Shown: positions 42,202 through 51,430 of the stretch, piece after piece
How positions within the stretch are numbered: position 1 is the first letter of the stretch
Layout of the letters: the number at the start of each line of letters is the position of its first letter
DNA from: Enterovibrio qingdaonensis
GTDB lineage: Bacteria; Pseudomonadota; Gammaproteobacteria; Enterobacterales; Vibrionaceae
Length of the DNA: 64,000 bases
Direction: 5' to 3'
Assembly: GCF_028683135.1 (NCBI RefSeq)
Contig: NZ_JAJUBB010000004.1
Coordinates: 124,001 to 188,000, forward strand
Notes under the pieces: generated by a model
What the model saw: only the letters and a program-made list of their open reading frames with translations
Databases searched by the model: none
What the model was told of the DNA's origin: nothing
Program-made: the position numbers and the translations under genes

Positions 42202-44717
42202 ACGATATTTATGTAATTAAACCCGGCGACACTCTCCTACAGATAGCCTTTGATAATAACGTGCACTTTGTTGATCTGCTGGCATTGAACCCTAAATACC
42301 AAAAAAAACCTGACCTCATTTTTCCAGGTGACGGGTTAAAGTTGCCTATTATTGTTGAAGATGAAATTGAAACCATCTTTGAAATCGAACCCATTTCAAA
42401 CAAACCTCAGGTGAAAGATGGCTGTGTCAAAGGCCAGCCATTTTGTAAAACAAATGAAATCTGCGATATTCTTTTCGTCACGGGCGAAAAGCCAGAACAA
42501 TATTATTTGCTTGATGTAGACACGCAAAAATCCATTGAAGATGAACTCAGCATTACTGATAAGTTAATTCAAGACTACGGAAAGCTACTCGAAGAGTCCT
42601 CATCTATAGACAGTACGAATGAAAGTGCGCTAAACCAACATAAAAAGAAAAAGCAAGCGTGGTTTGATCAAGCAACTTATGCGGGCGTAATAAAAAAGGA
42701 ACAGCAAAGTGACAACACAGAAAAACACCCCAAAAAGCCCGCATCTGAAGACACTCCTCAACGAATAAGATCACAGATCAAATCGCTCCAAGATCGACGC
42801 CGCATCATCCATGGCTACGTCCCTTTTTATGGGCTAACCTCTGAGTCATCCAAAGTTACGCTAAAGAACAAAGTCGTGGAGACTCTCGACCGAGAAATCG
42901 CGGCTTGGGAGGCAAAGCTAGATAAACCTCAGAACCCCGAATCCTCAAATAAACAAAATATCGACTTACACAACCTAGGCCACAAAAAACTCATCACGAC
43001 CAATCCCAAACGACATGTCGTAGAGGTTTGGATGGTGAGTAAAAATAGATTGGTTTACTTACGTGCTGATTTTGTTGAGAAAGCTCGCCGAAAATGGATA
43101 ACTAATCCAGTAAAAGACAAACTCGCCACCGCTATCGCTAATAAAAACAGTCAGGCCATACAGAAAGCTCTTTTCGATGACATCAAAAAAGGATTACCCC
43201 AAACCGCTAAACAAGCGGCATTTGGAAAGCTTGAAGGCAAATTTAAGGAATGGAAACTACAGGGTGGCAAATTTGCAGAATGGAAGCTAGAGCAAACCCT
43301 TGAAAATGACCAGGGTGAAATTGTATTTGCTGCTTCTGAAGAGGCCCAATTGCTTCGCTACGCAGCGCAAGCCAGTGTCAACGCAACATTGGAGCCCGCG
43401 GAGGGAAAAATTGACATCGGAGTAGGTGCTGAAGCGAGCTTTGCCTTAGCGGAAGGAGCCGTAAAAGCTAAACGTTTTTTCCCACATAAAAACGGGTATA
43501 ACGTACAGCTTTCTTATCTAGATGCAATGAAACATGAAGCAATGTATCCATGCGGACGTTTTCGTGCAGACTTAGAAGTATTGCTAAGTTGCTTCGTCGG
43601 CGTGATGGGACAAGCCAACATAAAGTTGACCAATCAACCGCAAGACAAGGGGGCCTCAGGTGCACATTTACTACTTTCTCCAGATATCAATGTTGGGCCC
43701 AAGGCAAACGGAGAAGTTGGCCTGAGTGCAGGAGCATTCGCTGGTGCTCAAGCAGGTGGGCAAATTGCTGGCTCACTCCAGTGGGAACCACCAGAAAATA
43801 TATACACAGGTAACTTTGGTGCGCTTGCAGAAATAAAAGCGGGGGGTAACGTGGCTTTTGGTGCTGGAGCAAGCTTAGATTTTATGGTTGAGTTAACTCA
43901 GGAAGGAAAGTTTTTATTTTATTGTTCCGGCAAGCTTGTTTTCGGGCCAGGAGGATCTGGTGGGTTTGGCACTTCGGTTGATTTCGATAAGATATGGGAA
44001 TTAGCCAAAGTAATTTGGGGAGCTATTCAAGTCATAGATTATCGATTCCTGAAAAATATCAACAAAGATGCTTATGATTTTTTGTACAAAGCAGCCTATA
44101 TGGCATTCTCTGCACCACAGCAAACCCTCGATGCACTTCGCAATCCTGGAGAGACATTAGACAGCGTCATTAGTTCTGGTGTAACTAAAGTGAATGAATG
44201 GTGGGATGATAGAACCGACCACAACGATCGTCAGGAGATATTAGGAAATGAGGCCAAAATACTATCCCAGCGCATTTTAAATAGTCGCACTTTTTCAGAA
44301 ATTTCCGCAGATTTGTTGCCTCCTCAAACAGTAGGCATGATGCTCAATACACTTTTAGTCACTTTCTATTTTTCGTGGGAAGAGAAACAAGAAAGGGCGA
44401 TTTTTAAGCTTCTAAACGAAAGTATATATAGCTGGAGGAAGTTTGAAGAGGTCTTAGCTTGTATAAATGATAAAGGCGAGAAGCAAGCAGGTGACAAGGT
44501 GTTATTTCACAATATCGACAGGCTGAATGCTATTTTAGATGGATACCAACAAAATATGTTCAACTCCTGGGTAAATCATCTAGCATCAACAAATCGCTTA
44601 GCCCAGAATCAAAAGGGTATACCTTTCACTCCATATAAGAACATAAACAACAAAAAAGACAACGTTGTCTATCAACTACATAAATTAAATAAAAATGGTG
44701 CAGATTTCTTTGTCTAA
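42198..44717 (+). CDS. Putative T6SS effector with N-terminal LysM domain
   Basis: This 839-residue protein begins with a LysM module (about 2-50: YVIKPGDTLLQIAFDNN ... NPKYQKKPDLIFPGDGLKLP). A charged linker (about 110-260) with coiled-coil character follows. Residues about 400-620 form a Gly/Ala-rich, beta-like region (VGLSAGAFAGAQAGGQIAGS, GGNVAFGAGASLDFMVEL) that could form a pore or membrane-inserting domain. A helical C-terminal third ends the protein. No known catalytic motif was found. The ATGA overlap with the adaptor gene and the clear drop in GC content relative to vgrG mark it as a swapped-in cargo. Confidence 0.75.
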   Translation: MNDIYVIKPGDTLLQIAFDNNVHFVDLLALNPKYQKKPDLIFPGDGLKLPIIVEDEIETIFEIEPISNKPQVKDGCVKGQPFCKTNEICDILFVTGEKPEQYYLLDVDTQKSIEDELSITDKLIQDYGKLLEESSSIDSTNESALNQHKKKKQAWFDQATYAGVIKKEQQSDNTEKHPKKPASEDTPQRIRSQIKSLQDRRRIIHGYVPFYGLTSESSKVTLKNKVVETLDREIAAWEAKLDKPQNPESSNKQNIDLHNLGHKKLITTNPKRHVVEVWMVSKNRLVYLRADFVEKARRKWITNPVKDKLATAIANKNSQAIQKALFDDIKKGLPQTAKQAAFGKLEGKFKEWKLQGGKFAEWKLEQTLENDQGEIVFAASEEAQLLRYAAQASVNATLEPAEGKIDIGVGAEASFALAEGAVKAKRFFPHKNGYNVQLSYLDAMKHEAMYPCGRFRADLEVLLSCFVGVMGQANIKLTNQPQDKGASGAHLLLSPDINVGPKANGEVGLSAGAFAGAQAGGQIAGSLQWEPPENIYTGNFGALAEIKAGGNVAFGAGASLDFMVELTQEGKFLFYCSGKLVFGPGGSGGFGTSVDFDKIWELAKVIWGAIQVIDYRFLKNINKDAYDFLYKAAYMAFSAPQQTLDALRNPGETLDSVISSGVTKVNEWWDDRTDHNDRQEILGNEAKILSQRILNSRTFSEISADLLPPQTVGMMLNTLLVTFYFSWEEKQERAIFKLLNESIYSWRKFEEVLACINDKGEKQAGDKVLFHNIDRLNAILDGYQQNMFNSWVNHLASTNRLAQNQKGIPFTPYKNINNKKDNVVYQLHKLNKNGADFFV

Positions 44718-44730
44718 GGTTAAGTCTGCC

Positions 44731-45741
44731 CTACAATATTGATGACTGAATACTGCACCTAAAACCGTTAACTTTGATCTCTGTGGTTGGGTCAACGCCA
44801 AATCTTGTCATGGTTTTTCCAGCACGCATTGTTTTCATTGACCCAGCCTCTGGTCCTACTGGATTATATTCTGGAGATATTTTGTAGTAATCGACGCTAA
44901 ACCAGTCATTCACCCATTCTCTTCTACCACCAGTCATATCATAGATACCTAGTGGATTTGGAGGCCAAGCTCCCACTTTTCGCTCGTCTGAGTAGTAGTT
45001 CCATTCTTCCTTTTTGTAATCCACATAGAAACCGGCTTCAGGGTCGTAATAATGTCCTCCTTTTCTCTGAAGGTATCCATTATTTGTAGCATAATAGACA
45101 TTTTCCCCTCGACTTCTTGCTGCATACTCCCACTGCGCCTCAGAGGGTAAATCAAACGGAAGCCTCGTTATTTCACCCAACCAAACACAATAATTTTTAG
45201 CATCATCCCAACCTGAAATTCTTGCAGAGTAAGCTTGAAGTTTACGTTTTATCTTTAGGAACACATCACCATCACGTAGGAATTCTCTTCCACCATTTAT
45301 AAATGGAAGGCCGAGAGAGTGCAGATAAACATCGACATCGAACAACTGTGCTTCGTACTTAGAAAGGTAGTAGCTATCTAGTGTCACTTTGTGAAGAAAT
45401 TTCGCACCTGATTCTAAAGAGCTTAATGTGCTAAAACACTTAGCATCAGGCGTCCAATCCATCCTTTCTGTACTTACAGGATCACATGGGGCCTTAAAAT
45501 CTCCCATCATAAATGTGCCACCTTCAACGAACACCATGTCCTCAATAGCGCGCACAGCCACTTCAAAAATATCTTTTCTTAAGCTTTCTTCTGATTCTGG
45601 ATATAAGCGTTCAATATTTTCTTGTATCTCCGCAATCTTATCTTTTGATACCACATCACTGGTAATTGGAAGAGTAGAGTTAGCATCGCCACAAGAAGCA
45701 ATAATTGGCACAAGAAATACGAGTATATTTTTAAGTTTCAT
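44731..45741 (-). CDS. Formylglycine-generating-enzyme-like lipoprotein, candidate T6SS immunity protein
   Basis: This 336-residue lipoprotein (lipobox IASC, Cys17) carries an FGE-sulfatase (SUMF1) domain from about residue 70: MVFVEGGTFMMGDF, LPSEAQWEYAARSRG, NPLGIYDMTGGRREWVNDWF and VNGFRC. Real sulfatase-maturing enzymes are cytoplasmic; this one is exported and lipid-anchored, so it is more likely a binding protein. It faces the effector gene with only 13 bases between the stops. A membrane-anchored protein in the periplasm beside a periplasm- or membrane-acting effector is a reasonable immunity candidate, by inference. Confidence 0.75.
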   Translation of the reverse strand: MKLKNILVFLVPIIASCGDANSTLPITSDVVSKDKIAEIQENIERLYPESEESLRKDIFEVAVRAIEDMVFVEGGTFMMGDFKAPCDPVSTERMDWTPDAKCFSTLSSLESGAKFLHKVTLDSYYLSKYEAQLFDVDVYLHSLGLPFINGGREFLRDGDVFLKIKRKLQAYSARISGWDDAKNYCVWLGEITRLPFDLPSEAQWEYAARSRGENVYYATNNGYLQRKGGHYYDPEAGFYVDYKKEEWNYYSDERKVGAWPPNPLGIYDMTGGRREWVNDWFSVDYYKISPEYNPVGPEAGSMKTMRAGKTMTRFGVDPTTEIKVNGFRCSIQSSIL

Positions 45742-45966
45742 TGGTGTTCATCCCTAAACTTTACACTCAAATTTTACTTAGACCACCTTTAGTCGTTAAT
45801 GCCAAATTCTCGATTATTAGGGGCAAGTGGCGAGATTAGAATGTAACTTTCATTGTTGCAAACCTGTACTAACAAAAGCGTTTGATCGCACATAGCAAGA
45901 TAGTGCAGGCAGAACACTAATGACGTTTAGCGGAATAGTCACTTTAACGAAGATGAAGTACTTGCT

Positions 45967-46383
45967 ATGCAGCAGATATCTCTCATGAAAATATTTATGT
46001 GGTTGCATGAAATCTGGAGCAGGTATTCGAGTCAAAGGAACGTTGTCTTACGGCAGGTGGAAGAAGCCCTATCACGGCTACAGCGCAATCATGCAATGAC
46101 GCCACAAAGGCGGCTGGATTTTAAAACGAATTGTGACAGAGTAATCGCATTCTTAGACAGGCCACTTGCGCTAAATACAAACAAAGAGACACTATTAGAC
46201 CAGTATGATTTTATTATAAAACGATATAATCGTTACCACTTCAAAGATTTAACAATAAATCTCTATCAGGATGTTCAGAAAAAAGAAGCACAATATAAAA
46301 AAGAAATATTGGATCTAAAAAGAGAAATGCGAGCAGAGGCTTTAGCGAGGAAACCCACCCCACCAGAGATGCGTTTCCCTTAA
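45967..46383 (+). CDS. Small hypothetical helical protein in the T6SS island
   Basis: This 138-residue protein is mostly charged and helical: QVEEALSRLQRNHAMTPQRRLDFKTNCDR, then QDVQKKEAQYKKEILDLKREMRAEALARK, a likely coiled coil. There is no clear signal peptide. Met7 (45985) is an alternative start. It is AT-rich like the effector region and followed within 45 bases by the Sel1-repeat gene, so they may be co-transcribed. No family was recognised. It could be a second immunity or accessory protein; nothing proves it. Confidence 0.5.
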   Translation: MQQISLMKIFMWLHEIWSRYSSQRNVVLRQVEEALSRLQRNHAMTPQRRLDFKTNCDRVIAFLDRPLALNTNKETLLDQYDFIIKRYNRYHFKDLTINLYQDVQKKEAQYKKEILDLKREMRAEALARKPTPPEMRFP

Positions 46384-46428
46384 ATATAGTAGTATTAATA
46401 GTCAACAATAAGGAAGTTAAATACTGTC

Positions 46429-47463
46429 ATGCCAGTTTTAAACAGAAATAGTTTTCTCTTCCAGTTTTTAGTGCTGTTAGCTATGTTTTGGCAGCCACCG
46501 GCAAATGCCGACGCTTTGTCAGCAGAAGCCGCTTATCAAAAAGGCAAAATCCTACACTTCCAAGATAAATTTGAAGAAGCGGAACCTTATCTGCTCCAAG
46601 CAGGAGAACAAGGTTATCCAGCCGCCTATTTTCTAATAGCTAGTTCCGGTCATATAAATCGATTTTTTATGAGCAATAAAGAATATAGATTTAAGAAGCT
46701 AGCAGCAGAGAATGGACATTTGATATCAATGATTAGTTTGACGATGGAACGCAGCAGTAGTCCAAACAAATCTTATTGGAAAGAACACTTACTAAAAATA
46801 CTAGAACCTCATATAGAAAATAGAAACCCGCTGGCTATTCAACTTAAAAACTATGCAACACCGTATACTGCCAATGAAGAAATATATTACCTAAAAAAAG
46901 CAGCCTATCCCGGCTATCCCAAGGCACAATTAAAATTGGCCCGTCGGTATGAAAGTGGAGAAGGTTGGTTCTTTCTTCCAGGCAGTCGAGAAAAGGAGGT
47001 TGAAAGACTTTATAACGCAGCCGCACGCGGGGGTTACCATGACGCAATCTGGAACAACGGTATTAACGCCATCCAAGAAGGAGAGGTGGATAAGGGATTG
47101 GAACTGCTAAATCCCTTATTTGAAAAAGGTGATGCGTCAAAAATGTACACATTTGGCACTTTAACAGCAGGCATTTCTGCAGCCGGTCCAAACTGGCCTT
47201 ATATCGACAAGTTGCTGGGCACTACTTATACAAACATTGTTGCAAGCTCAATGTCAGAGACGCATGAAGACATGTATAGCTTTATGAACGGGGAGGCCAA
47301 GGCTGAACTCACCGAAAAAGAAAACCAACAAGTCGAGAAAATGACTGAGGAATATCTCAAAACCCACACCGTCTACAAACAAGATGGCCTTGATGAGTAC
47401 GAATATACCGTTGACAACCTTCACACCGCATTGGAACGCTGGGGCGGCAATGCCATTGAGTAG
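46429..47463 (+). CDS. Exported Sel1-repeat protein
   Basis: This 344-residue protein has a signal peptide (about 1-28, ending PPANA). Tandem Sel1/TPR-like helices follow: AAYQKGKILHFQDKFEEAEPYLLQAGEQGYPAAYFL, AAYPGYPKAQLKLARRYESGEG and AAARGGYHDAIWNNGINAIQEGEVDKGLELL (each read in part). Sel1 proteins act as binding scaffolds, and several T6SS immunity proteins belong to this class. Its place at the end of the island and its periplasmic location make it a second immunity candidate, but there is no direct proof. Confidence 0.65.
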   Translation: MPVLNRNSFLFQFLVLLAMFWQPPANADALSAEAAYQKGKILHFQDKFEEAEPYLLQAGEQGYPAAYFLIASSGHINRFFMSNKEYRFKKLAAENGHLISMISLTMERSSSPNKSYWKEHLLKILEPHIENRNPLAIQLKNYATPYTANEEIYYLKKAAYPGYPKAQLKLARRYESGEGWFFLPGSREKEVERLYNAAARGGYHDAIWNNGINAIQEGEVDKGLELLNPLFEKGDASKMYTFGTLTAGISAAGPNWPYIDKLLGTTYTNIVASSMSETHEDMYSFMNGEAKAELTEKENQQVEKMTEEYLKTHTVYKQDGLDEYEYTVDNLHTALERWGGNAIE

Positions 47464-47776
47464 GCTTATGTTTTAAATAGAAATTGTCTTTTCATGTTAT
47501 GTTGGTAGACCCTCGTTAAATACAGGCTTAATAATTCTAAGAGGGTTTATCAATGCAACACTATCTATCACTCACCAACTCCTAGCCCAACGCCATAATC
47601 ACACCCCTCCATTATTACCATTTGGTAATAATGATTTGCAGATTCACGCGATTATCAATTCTTCCTTACTCAATATAATGCCGCCCTTCCGTTTGTTCCG
47701 TGATGTCATCTTCACGGGCAAACACGCAGATTTTTTGGCAACACCCTAGGTGCTGCAACAGTAATTGGAGAGAGCG
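47464..47776. other. 313-bp intergenic region between the T6SS island and ndh
   Basis: It is AT-rich and contains no recognised gene. A 10-codon open frame (MQHYLSLTNS, 47553-47585) with AAGAGGG seven bases upstream is visible and may be chance. It presumably holds the ndh promoter. Confidence 0.45.
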
Positions 47777-49009
47777 ATGTCGAAAATCGTTGTAGTAGGT
47801 GGTGGTGCGGCAGGCCTTGAGTTAGTCACTCGTTTAGGCCGACGTTTTTCTCGTCGTGGCGAGCATGAAGTGGTGCTGGTTGAACCCGCAAGTCACCATT
47901 ACTGGAAACCACGTTTGCATGAAATAGCAGCAGGTACGTTCGATAACGAATTAGATGCGGTCAGCTACCTGCAACATAGCTATTGCAACCAATATCGCTA
48001 TGTTCAAGCCTCTATGGCAGATCTAAATCGTGAGAATAAATCCATTGAGATTCGTAACAGCGACGGCCAGCTTTCAACGCTACATTACGATTATCTGGTG
48101 ATTGCCGTTGGCGCAGTAAGTAACGATTTCAAAACCGAAGGCGTAAGCGAACACTGTCTGTTTTTGGACTCTGCCGATCAAGCGCAACAGGCGTGGGAGC
48201 AAATAAACCCACTACTAAAAGCTGATGGTCAACGTCATATCTCTATCGTCGGTGCAGGTGCGACAGGCGTAGAGCTCGCTGCTGAGTTAGCCAAAGTCAG
48301 TCAAAAGCTAAAACGTTACCGCCACGATGCCGACTTGAAAATCACCTTAGTAGAAGCCTCAGACCGTGTGCTTCCGGCCGGTCCAGCGTGCATGTCACAA
48401 AAGGTACTGAATTCACTCGTTCAACATGGTGTAGACGTTAAAACAAACACCCGAGTGAATCGTGCAGAGAAAGGCAAGCTCGTCACTGATCAAGGTGACG
48501 TTCTCACCGCTGACTTACAGCTATGGGCGGCAGGCATAAAATGCGCCCCTTGGCTTGCTTCGCTCGATGGTCTGGAAACCAATCGCTTAAATCAATTGAA
48601 AGTGGACTCAACGCTTCGCACCACGCTTGATGACAGCATTTTTGTCATCGGTGACAGTGCTGAGTGCCCGCAACCTGATGGTGGCTTTGTAACGCCCCGC
48701 GCGCAAGCAGCTAACCAAGCAGCAGGACATCTTGCTCGCCAACTGCGTCGTTTGCTAAACGGAAAATCCATGATGCCATTCATTTTTAATGATGGCGGAA
48801 TGGTCATCGCAGTTGGCCACAATTATGCGGTGGGCAGCTTGATGAATAACAAACTGATTGTTCGCGGTCGCTTCGTGCGTAACCTTTACGACACCATATT
48901 CCGCCTCCACCAGCAAATCCTGTTTGGGTGGGGTCGCGTCGCTGCCCTTGTTGTGCTGAAACGGGTTAAAGCTTCACTCAACCCATTTTATAAACACAAC
49001 ATTTCTTAA
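47777..49009 (+). CDS. ndh: Type II NADH:quinone oxidoreductase (NDH-2)
   Basis: This 410-residue FAD protein has an N-terminal dinucleotide fold (SKIVVVGGGAAGLELV) and a second one for NADH (ISIVGAGATGVELAAELA, about 155-175). It also shows LWAAGIKCAPWLASL and FVIGDSAECPQPDGGFVTPRAQAANQAAGHLA. The C-terminal helices (RFVRNLYDTIFRLHQQILFGWGRVAALVVL) anchor it to the membrane. It moves electrons from NADH to quinone without pumping protons. GGAGAGAGCG precedes the ATG; a TTG at 47765 is rejected. A terminator follows. Confidence 0.9.
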   Translation: MSKIVVVGGGAAGLELVTRLGRRFSRRGEHEVVLVEPASHHYWKPRLHEIAAGTFDNELDAVSYLQHSYCNQYRYVQASMADLNRENKSIEIRNSDGQLSTLHYDYLVIAVGAVSNDFKTEGVSEHCLFLDSADQAQQAWEQINPLLKADGQRHISIVGAGATGVELAAELAKVSQKLKRYRHDADLKITLVEASDRVLPAGPACMSQKVLNSLVQHGVDVKTNTRVNRAEKGKLVTDQGDVLTADLQLWAAGIKCAPWLASLDGLETNRLNQLKVDSTLRTTLDDSIFVIGDSAECPQPDGGFVTPRAQAANQAAGHLARQLRRLLNGKSMMPFIFNDGGMVIAVGHNYAVGSLMNNKLIVRGRFVRNLYDTIFRLHQQILFGWGRVAALVVLKRVKASLNPFYKHNIS

Positions 49010-49023
49010 GACGAGTCATTCCC

Positions 49024-49056
49024 ACAGAGAAGCGCAAAACGCTTCTCTGTGTCTTC
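49024..49056 (+). terminator. Terminator after ndh
   Basis: The perfect 11-bp stem ACAGAGAAGCG / CGCTTCTCTGT with loop CAAAA is followed by a moderately T-rich tail (GTCTTCTTG). Confidence 0.75.
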
Positions 49057-49112
49057 TTGCTTGCTTTTCAATTTCGCCTTCCCGCGTGTAATAACTATTC
49101 GGAATAACAATA

Positions 49113-50396
49113 ATGTGGAATAAATTGCGTCAATCACTTCCCTTGCAATTGCTGTTTGCAGCCGTAACAGCGTGGGGGATCGCAAGCCTGTTCTCCTTTG
49201 ATAGCAATGTGGCTGAACAAGGCTGGTACCAATTCATCATGCTGGGTAAAACCACCTATTTGGGCTTACTGAAAATGGTGGTTGGCATTGTGGTCATGCT
49301 GTCATTGCTTCAGGGGATAACCAGTATTGGCTCGACCATGCGTTTAAAGAAAATTGGCCGTTCCACTCTGTTGTTTTATAGCTTTACGTCGTTTATTGCG
49401 GTCAGTATTGGTTTAGGGGCGTCATTGCTTCTTCCTGCTTGGGAGCCCCTCACGTCTGCCGTACCGGTAGGCGACAATGTCACGCTAATCAGCGCGGAAG
49501 CGGCAAGCGGCGGAGCCATTGCCGCCAAATTGTTGAACATGGCGTTGGTCAATCCGATTGCTGCGTTGTCTCAAGGCAACTTGCTCGCCATTGTGCTGTT
49601 CTCGTTTTTGCTCGGCATGGCGTTGCTTTCTTCTCTGCCTGAAAAACACCCTTTGTTTGAGGTGCTGAGCGGCTTAAACAAAAGCGTGAATACCCTTGTC
49701 AGCGGGATCATCCGTTTGGCACCGTTGGCGGTTTTTTCCATCGTTTTTGAATTCACTGTGTCGGGTAACAGTTCGCTGTTTAAACAATTGGCCATGTTCG
49801 CGTTGTTGGTGTTTACCCTTACCGCGTTTCACGGTGCGGTCGTACTGCCAAGCATTGCCAAATTTGTTACGGGCATCAGCATCAAACGTCTTTTTAAAGC
49901 GTTGTCCGCTCCGATGGCCATGGCTTTTGCAACCTCATCAAGCTCAGCCACCTTGCCCCTTTCAATGCAAACTGCGGAGCAAGAGTTAGGGGTATCGCAA
50001 AGCACCAGCAGCATGGTGTTGCCGCTTGGTTCAGTCATGAATATGGACGGCACGGCGTTGTTTGAGGGCGTGGCGGCGATTTTCCTCGCGCAGCTATTCG
50101 GGGTTGATCTCACGACAACTGGCCTTGTGATGATATTTATTATGGCGATGGTGTCTTCGATTGGCGCACCGGGTATGCCGTCGGGTTCTATGTCAGGTAT
50201 GCAGATGGTGTTGTTGGCAGCAGGGATCCCGTTGGAAGCAATTGCCATTCTTCTGATTATTGAACGCCCTCTCGATACGTTTAGGACAGCGGTCAATGTG
50301 GAAGGGGACTTAATTGCCGCGATTGTGATTGATAAGTGGCAACAAGATGAGCGCGCGGTCAACCAAGCTGACAGTCAGTATACCCTCGCCCAGTAA
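49113..50396 (+). CDS. Dicarboxylate/amino acid:cation symporter (DAACS family)
   Basis: This 427-residue inner-membrane protein has eight main helices plus the two re-entrant loops of the family: ATSSSSATLPLSMQTAE (serine-rich loop) and LGSVMNMDGTALFEGVAAIF (NMDGT sodium-binding motif). It takes up glutamate, aspartate, serine/threonine or C4-dicarboxylates together with sodium or protons. The sequence does not separate these, and it is shorter than GltP and SstT in places. It is a single gene with a terminator downstream. Confidence 0.88.
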   Translation: MWNKLRQSLPLQLLFAAVTAWGIASLFSFDSNVAEQGWYQFIMLGKTTYLGLLKMVVGIVVMLSLLQGITSIGSTMRLKKIGRSTLLFYSFTSFIAVSIGLGASLLLPAWEPLTSAVPVGDNVTLISAEAASGGAIAAKLLNMALVNPIAALSQGNLLAIVLFSFLLGMALLSSLPEKHPLFEVLSGLNKSVNTLVSGIIRLAPLAVFSIVFEFTVSGNSSLFKQLAMFALLVFTLTAFHGAVVLPSIAKFVTGISIKRLFKALSAPMAMAFATSSSSATLPLSMQTAEQELGVSQSTSSMVLPLGSVMNMDGTALFEGVAAIFLAQLFGVDLTTTGLVMIFIMAMVSSIGAPGMPSGSMSGMQMVLLAAGIPLEAIAILLIIERPLDTFRTAVNVEGDLIAAIVIDKWQQDERAVNQADSQYTLAQ

Positions 50397-50464
50397 GATC
50401 TAGGTGTCTATTCCGCCTAGACATACGCCCGCCGGATATACCGAAGCAAAAAGACCCAAATAAG

Positions 50465-50503
50465 ATGCCTGTGAGAGCGAAATGCTTTCACAGGCATTTT
50501 TTC
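50465..50503. terminator. Two-way terminator after the symporter gene
   Basis: The 10-bp stem ATGCCTGTGA / TCACAGGCAT with a 13-base loop is followed by TTTTTT. The stop of the convergent oxidoreductase gene is eight bases beyond. Confidence 0.85.
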
Positions 50504-50510
50504 ATGCAAC

Positions 50511-51410
50511 CTAACGAATGTGTTCAACCAAGCTGTCACAAAATACATGTGTCGACAAATTGCGCTGTTTTACCTTTTCATCCATACGGCCTGATGCCAC
50601 GACATTCACCCAATCTTCCAGCATGGCTTTAAAACCTTTGGATTCCAGCGTATCGGTCCAATCTGCAAGCTCAACAGTTTGAGTGGTGCCATTCTCCAAT
50701 TTCTCGCCACGCAAGAAACCGCTAAATTGATAGGCTTCATTCTCAAAGGCCATTGACACTGACTCACAGGTTTTGCCAAACAGACGATTCATTTGGCCAT
50801 TAAACAGTGTGCCGTTTTCTTCCCAACTGAGGTTAATCATTGCGATGTCATCGCCCGATTTCTGACATACGATCTGAATGTCTTGCTGGTCAATTTGCCC
50901 ATAGATATTGAGCGAATCAATCACGTGGATCATGTCATCAAAGACGAAATCCTGTGGCGCGCCAGTAAGATTGAGACGATGCTTATGCCAAGTTAATGAG
51001 CGGAGATTTTCTCGACCCACCAGCTCTTTCCAAAGCGGAATATAGCGGCGGTTAAATCCAACAAACATAGGAACCGATGTTTGCTCAGATAAGTCATGAA
51101 GCTTTTGGTATTCGGCAGCATTCAGCGTAGCTGGTTTATCAACGAAAACAGGAATGCCTTGCTCCATGAAAAATGAGGCGATAGTGGCATGGCTCTCGCT
51201 GCTGGTGTGAATCATCACCCCATCGATATTCATGGTGATCAACTCGCGGTAATCGCGACAGGTTTCTGCAATACGGTATTCATTGGCAACCGCAGCCAGT
51301 TTTTCTGGGTTTCGTGTACAAAAGACTAACTCAAGACTAGGCATACGAGTCAGTAAAGGAAGGTAGGCTTTAGTGGCAATATCACCCAAACCGATAACCG
51401 CTATTTTCAT
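50511..51410 (-). CDS. Gfo/Idh/MocA family oxidoreductase
   Basis: This 299-residue cytoplasmic protein begins with a Rossmann fold (MKIAVIGLGDIATKAYLPLL). The family's EKP-like element appears as VFVDKPATLNAAEYQKL, and GFNRRYIPLWKEL follows. The C-terminal half is the alpha/beta substrate domain. Members oxidise or reduce sugars and cyclitols with NAD(P). The substrate is unknown. The gene lies 20 bases after an ABM-domain gene on the same strand, so the two may form an operon. Confidence 0.85.
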   Translation of the reverse strand: MKIAVIGLGDIATKAYLPLLTRMPSLELVFCTRNPEKLAAVANEYRIAETCRDYRELITMNIDGVMIHTSSESHATIASFFMEQGIPVFVDKPATLNAAEYQKLHDLSEQTSVPMFVGFNRRYIPLWKELVGRENLRSLTWHKHRLNLTGAPQDFVFDDMIHVIDSLNIYGQIDQQDIQIVCQKSGDDIAMINLSWEENGTLFNGQMNRLFGKTCESVSMAFENEAYQFSGFLRGEKLENGTTQTVELADWTDTLESKGFKAMLEDWVNVVASGRMDEKVKQRNLSTHVFCDSLVEHIR

Positions 51411-51430
51411 TGATTTTCATTCCATTAATT

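Noticed and set aside
44731-45741. Genuine sulfatase-maturing enzyme
   Set aside because: It is exported as a lipoprotein and no sulfatase gene is nearby.
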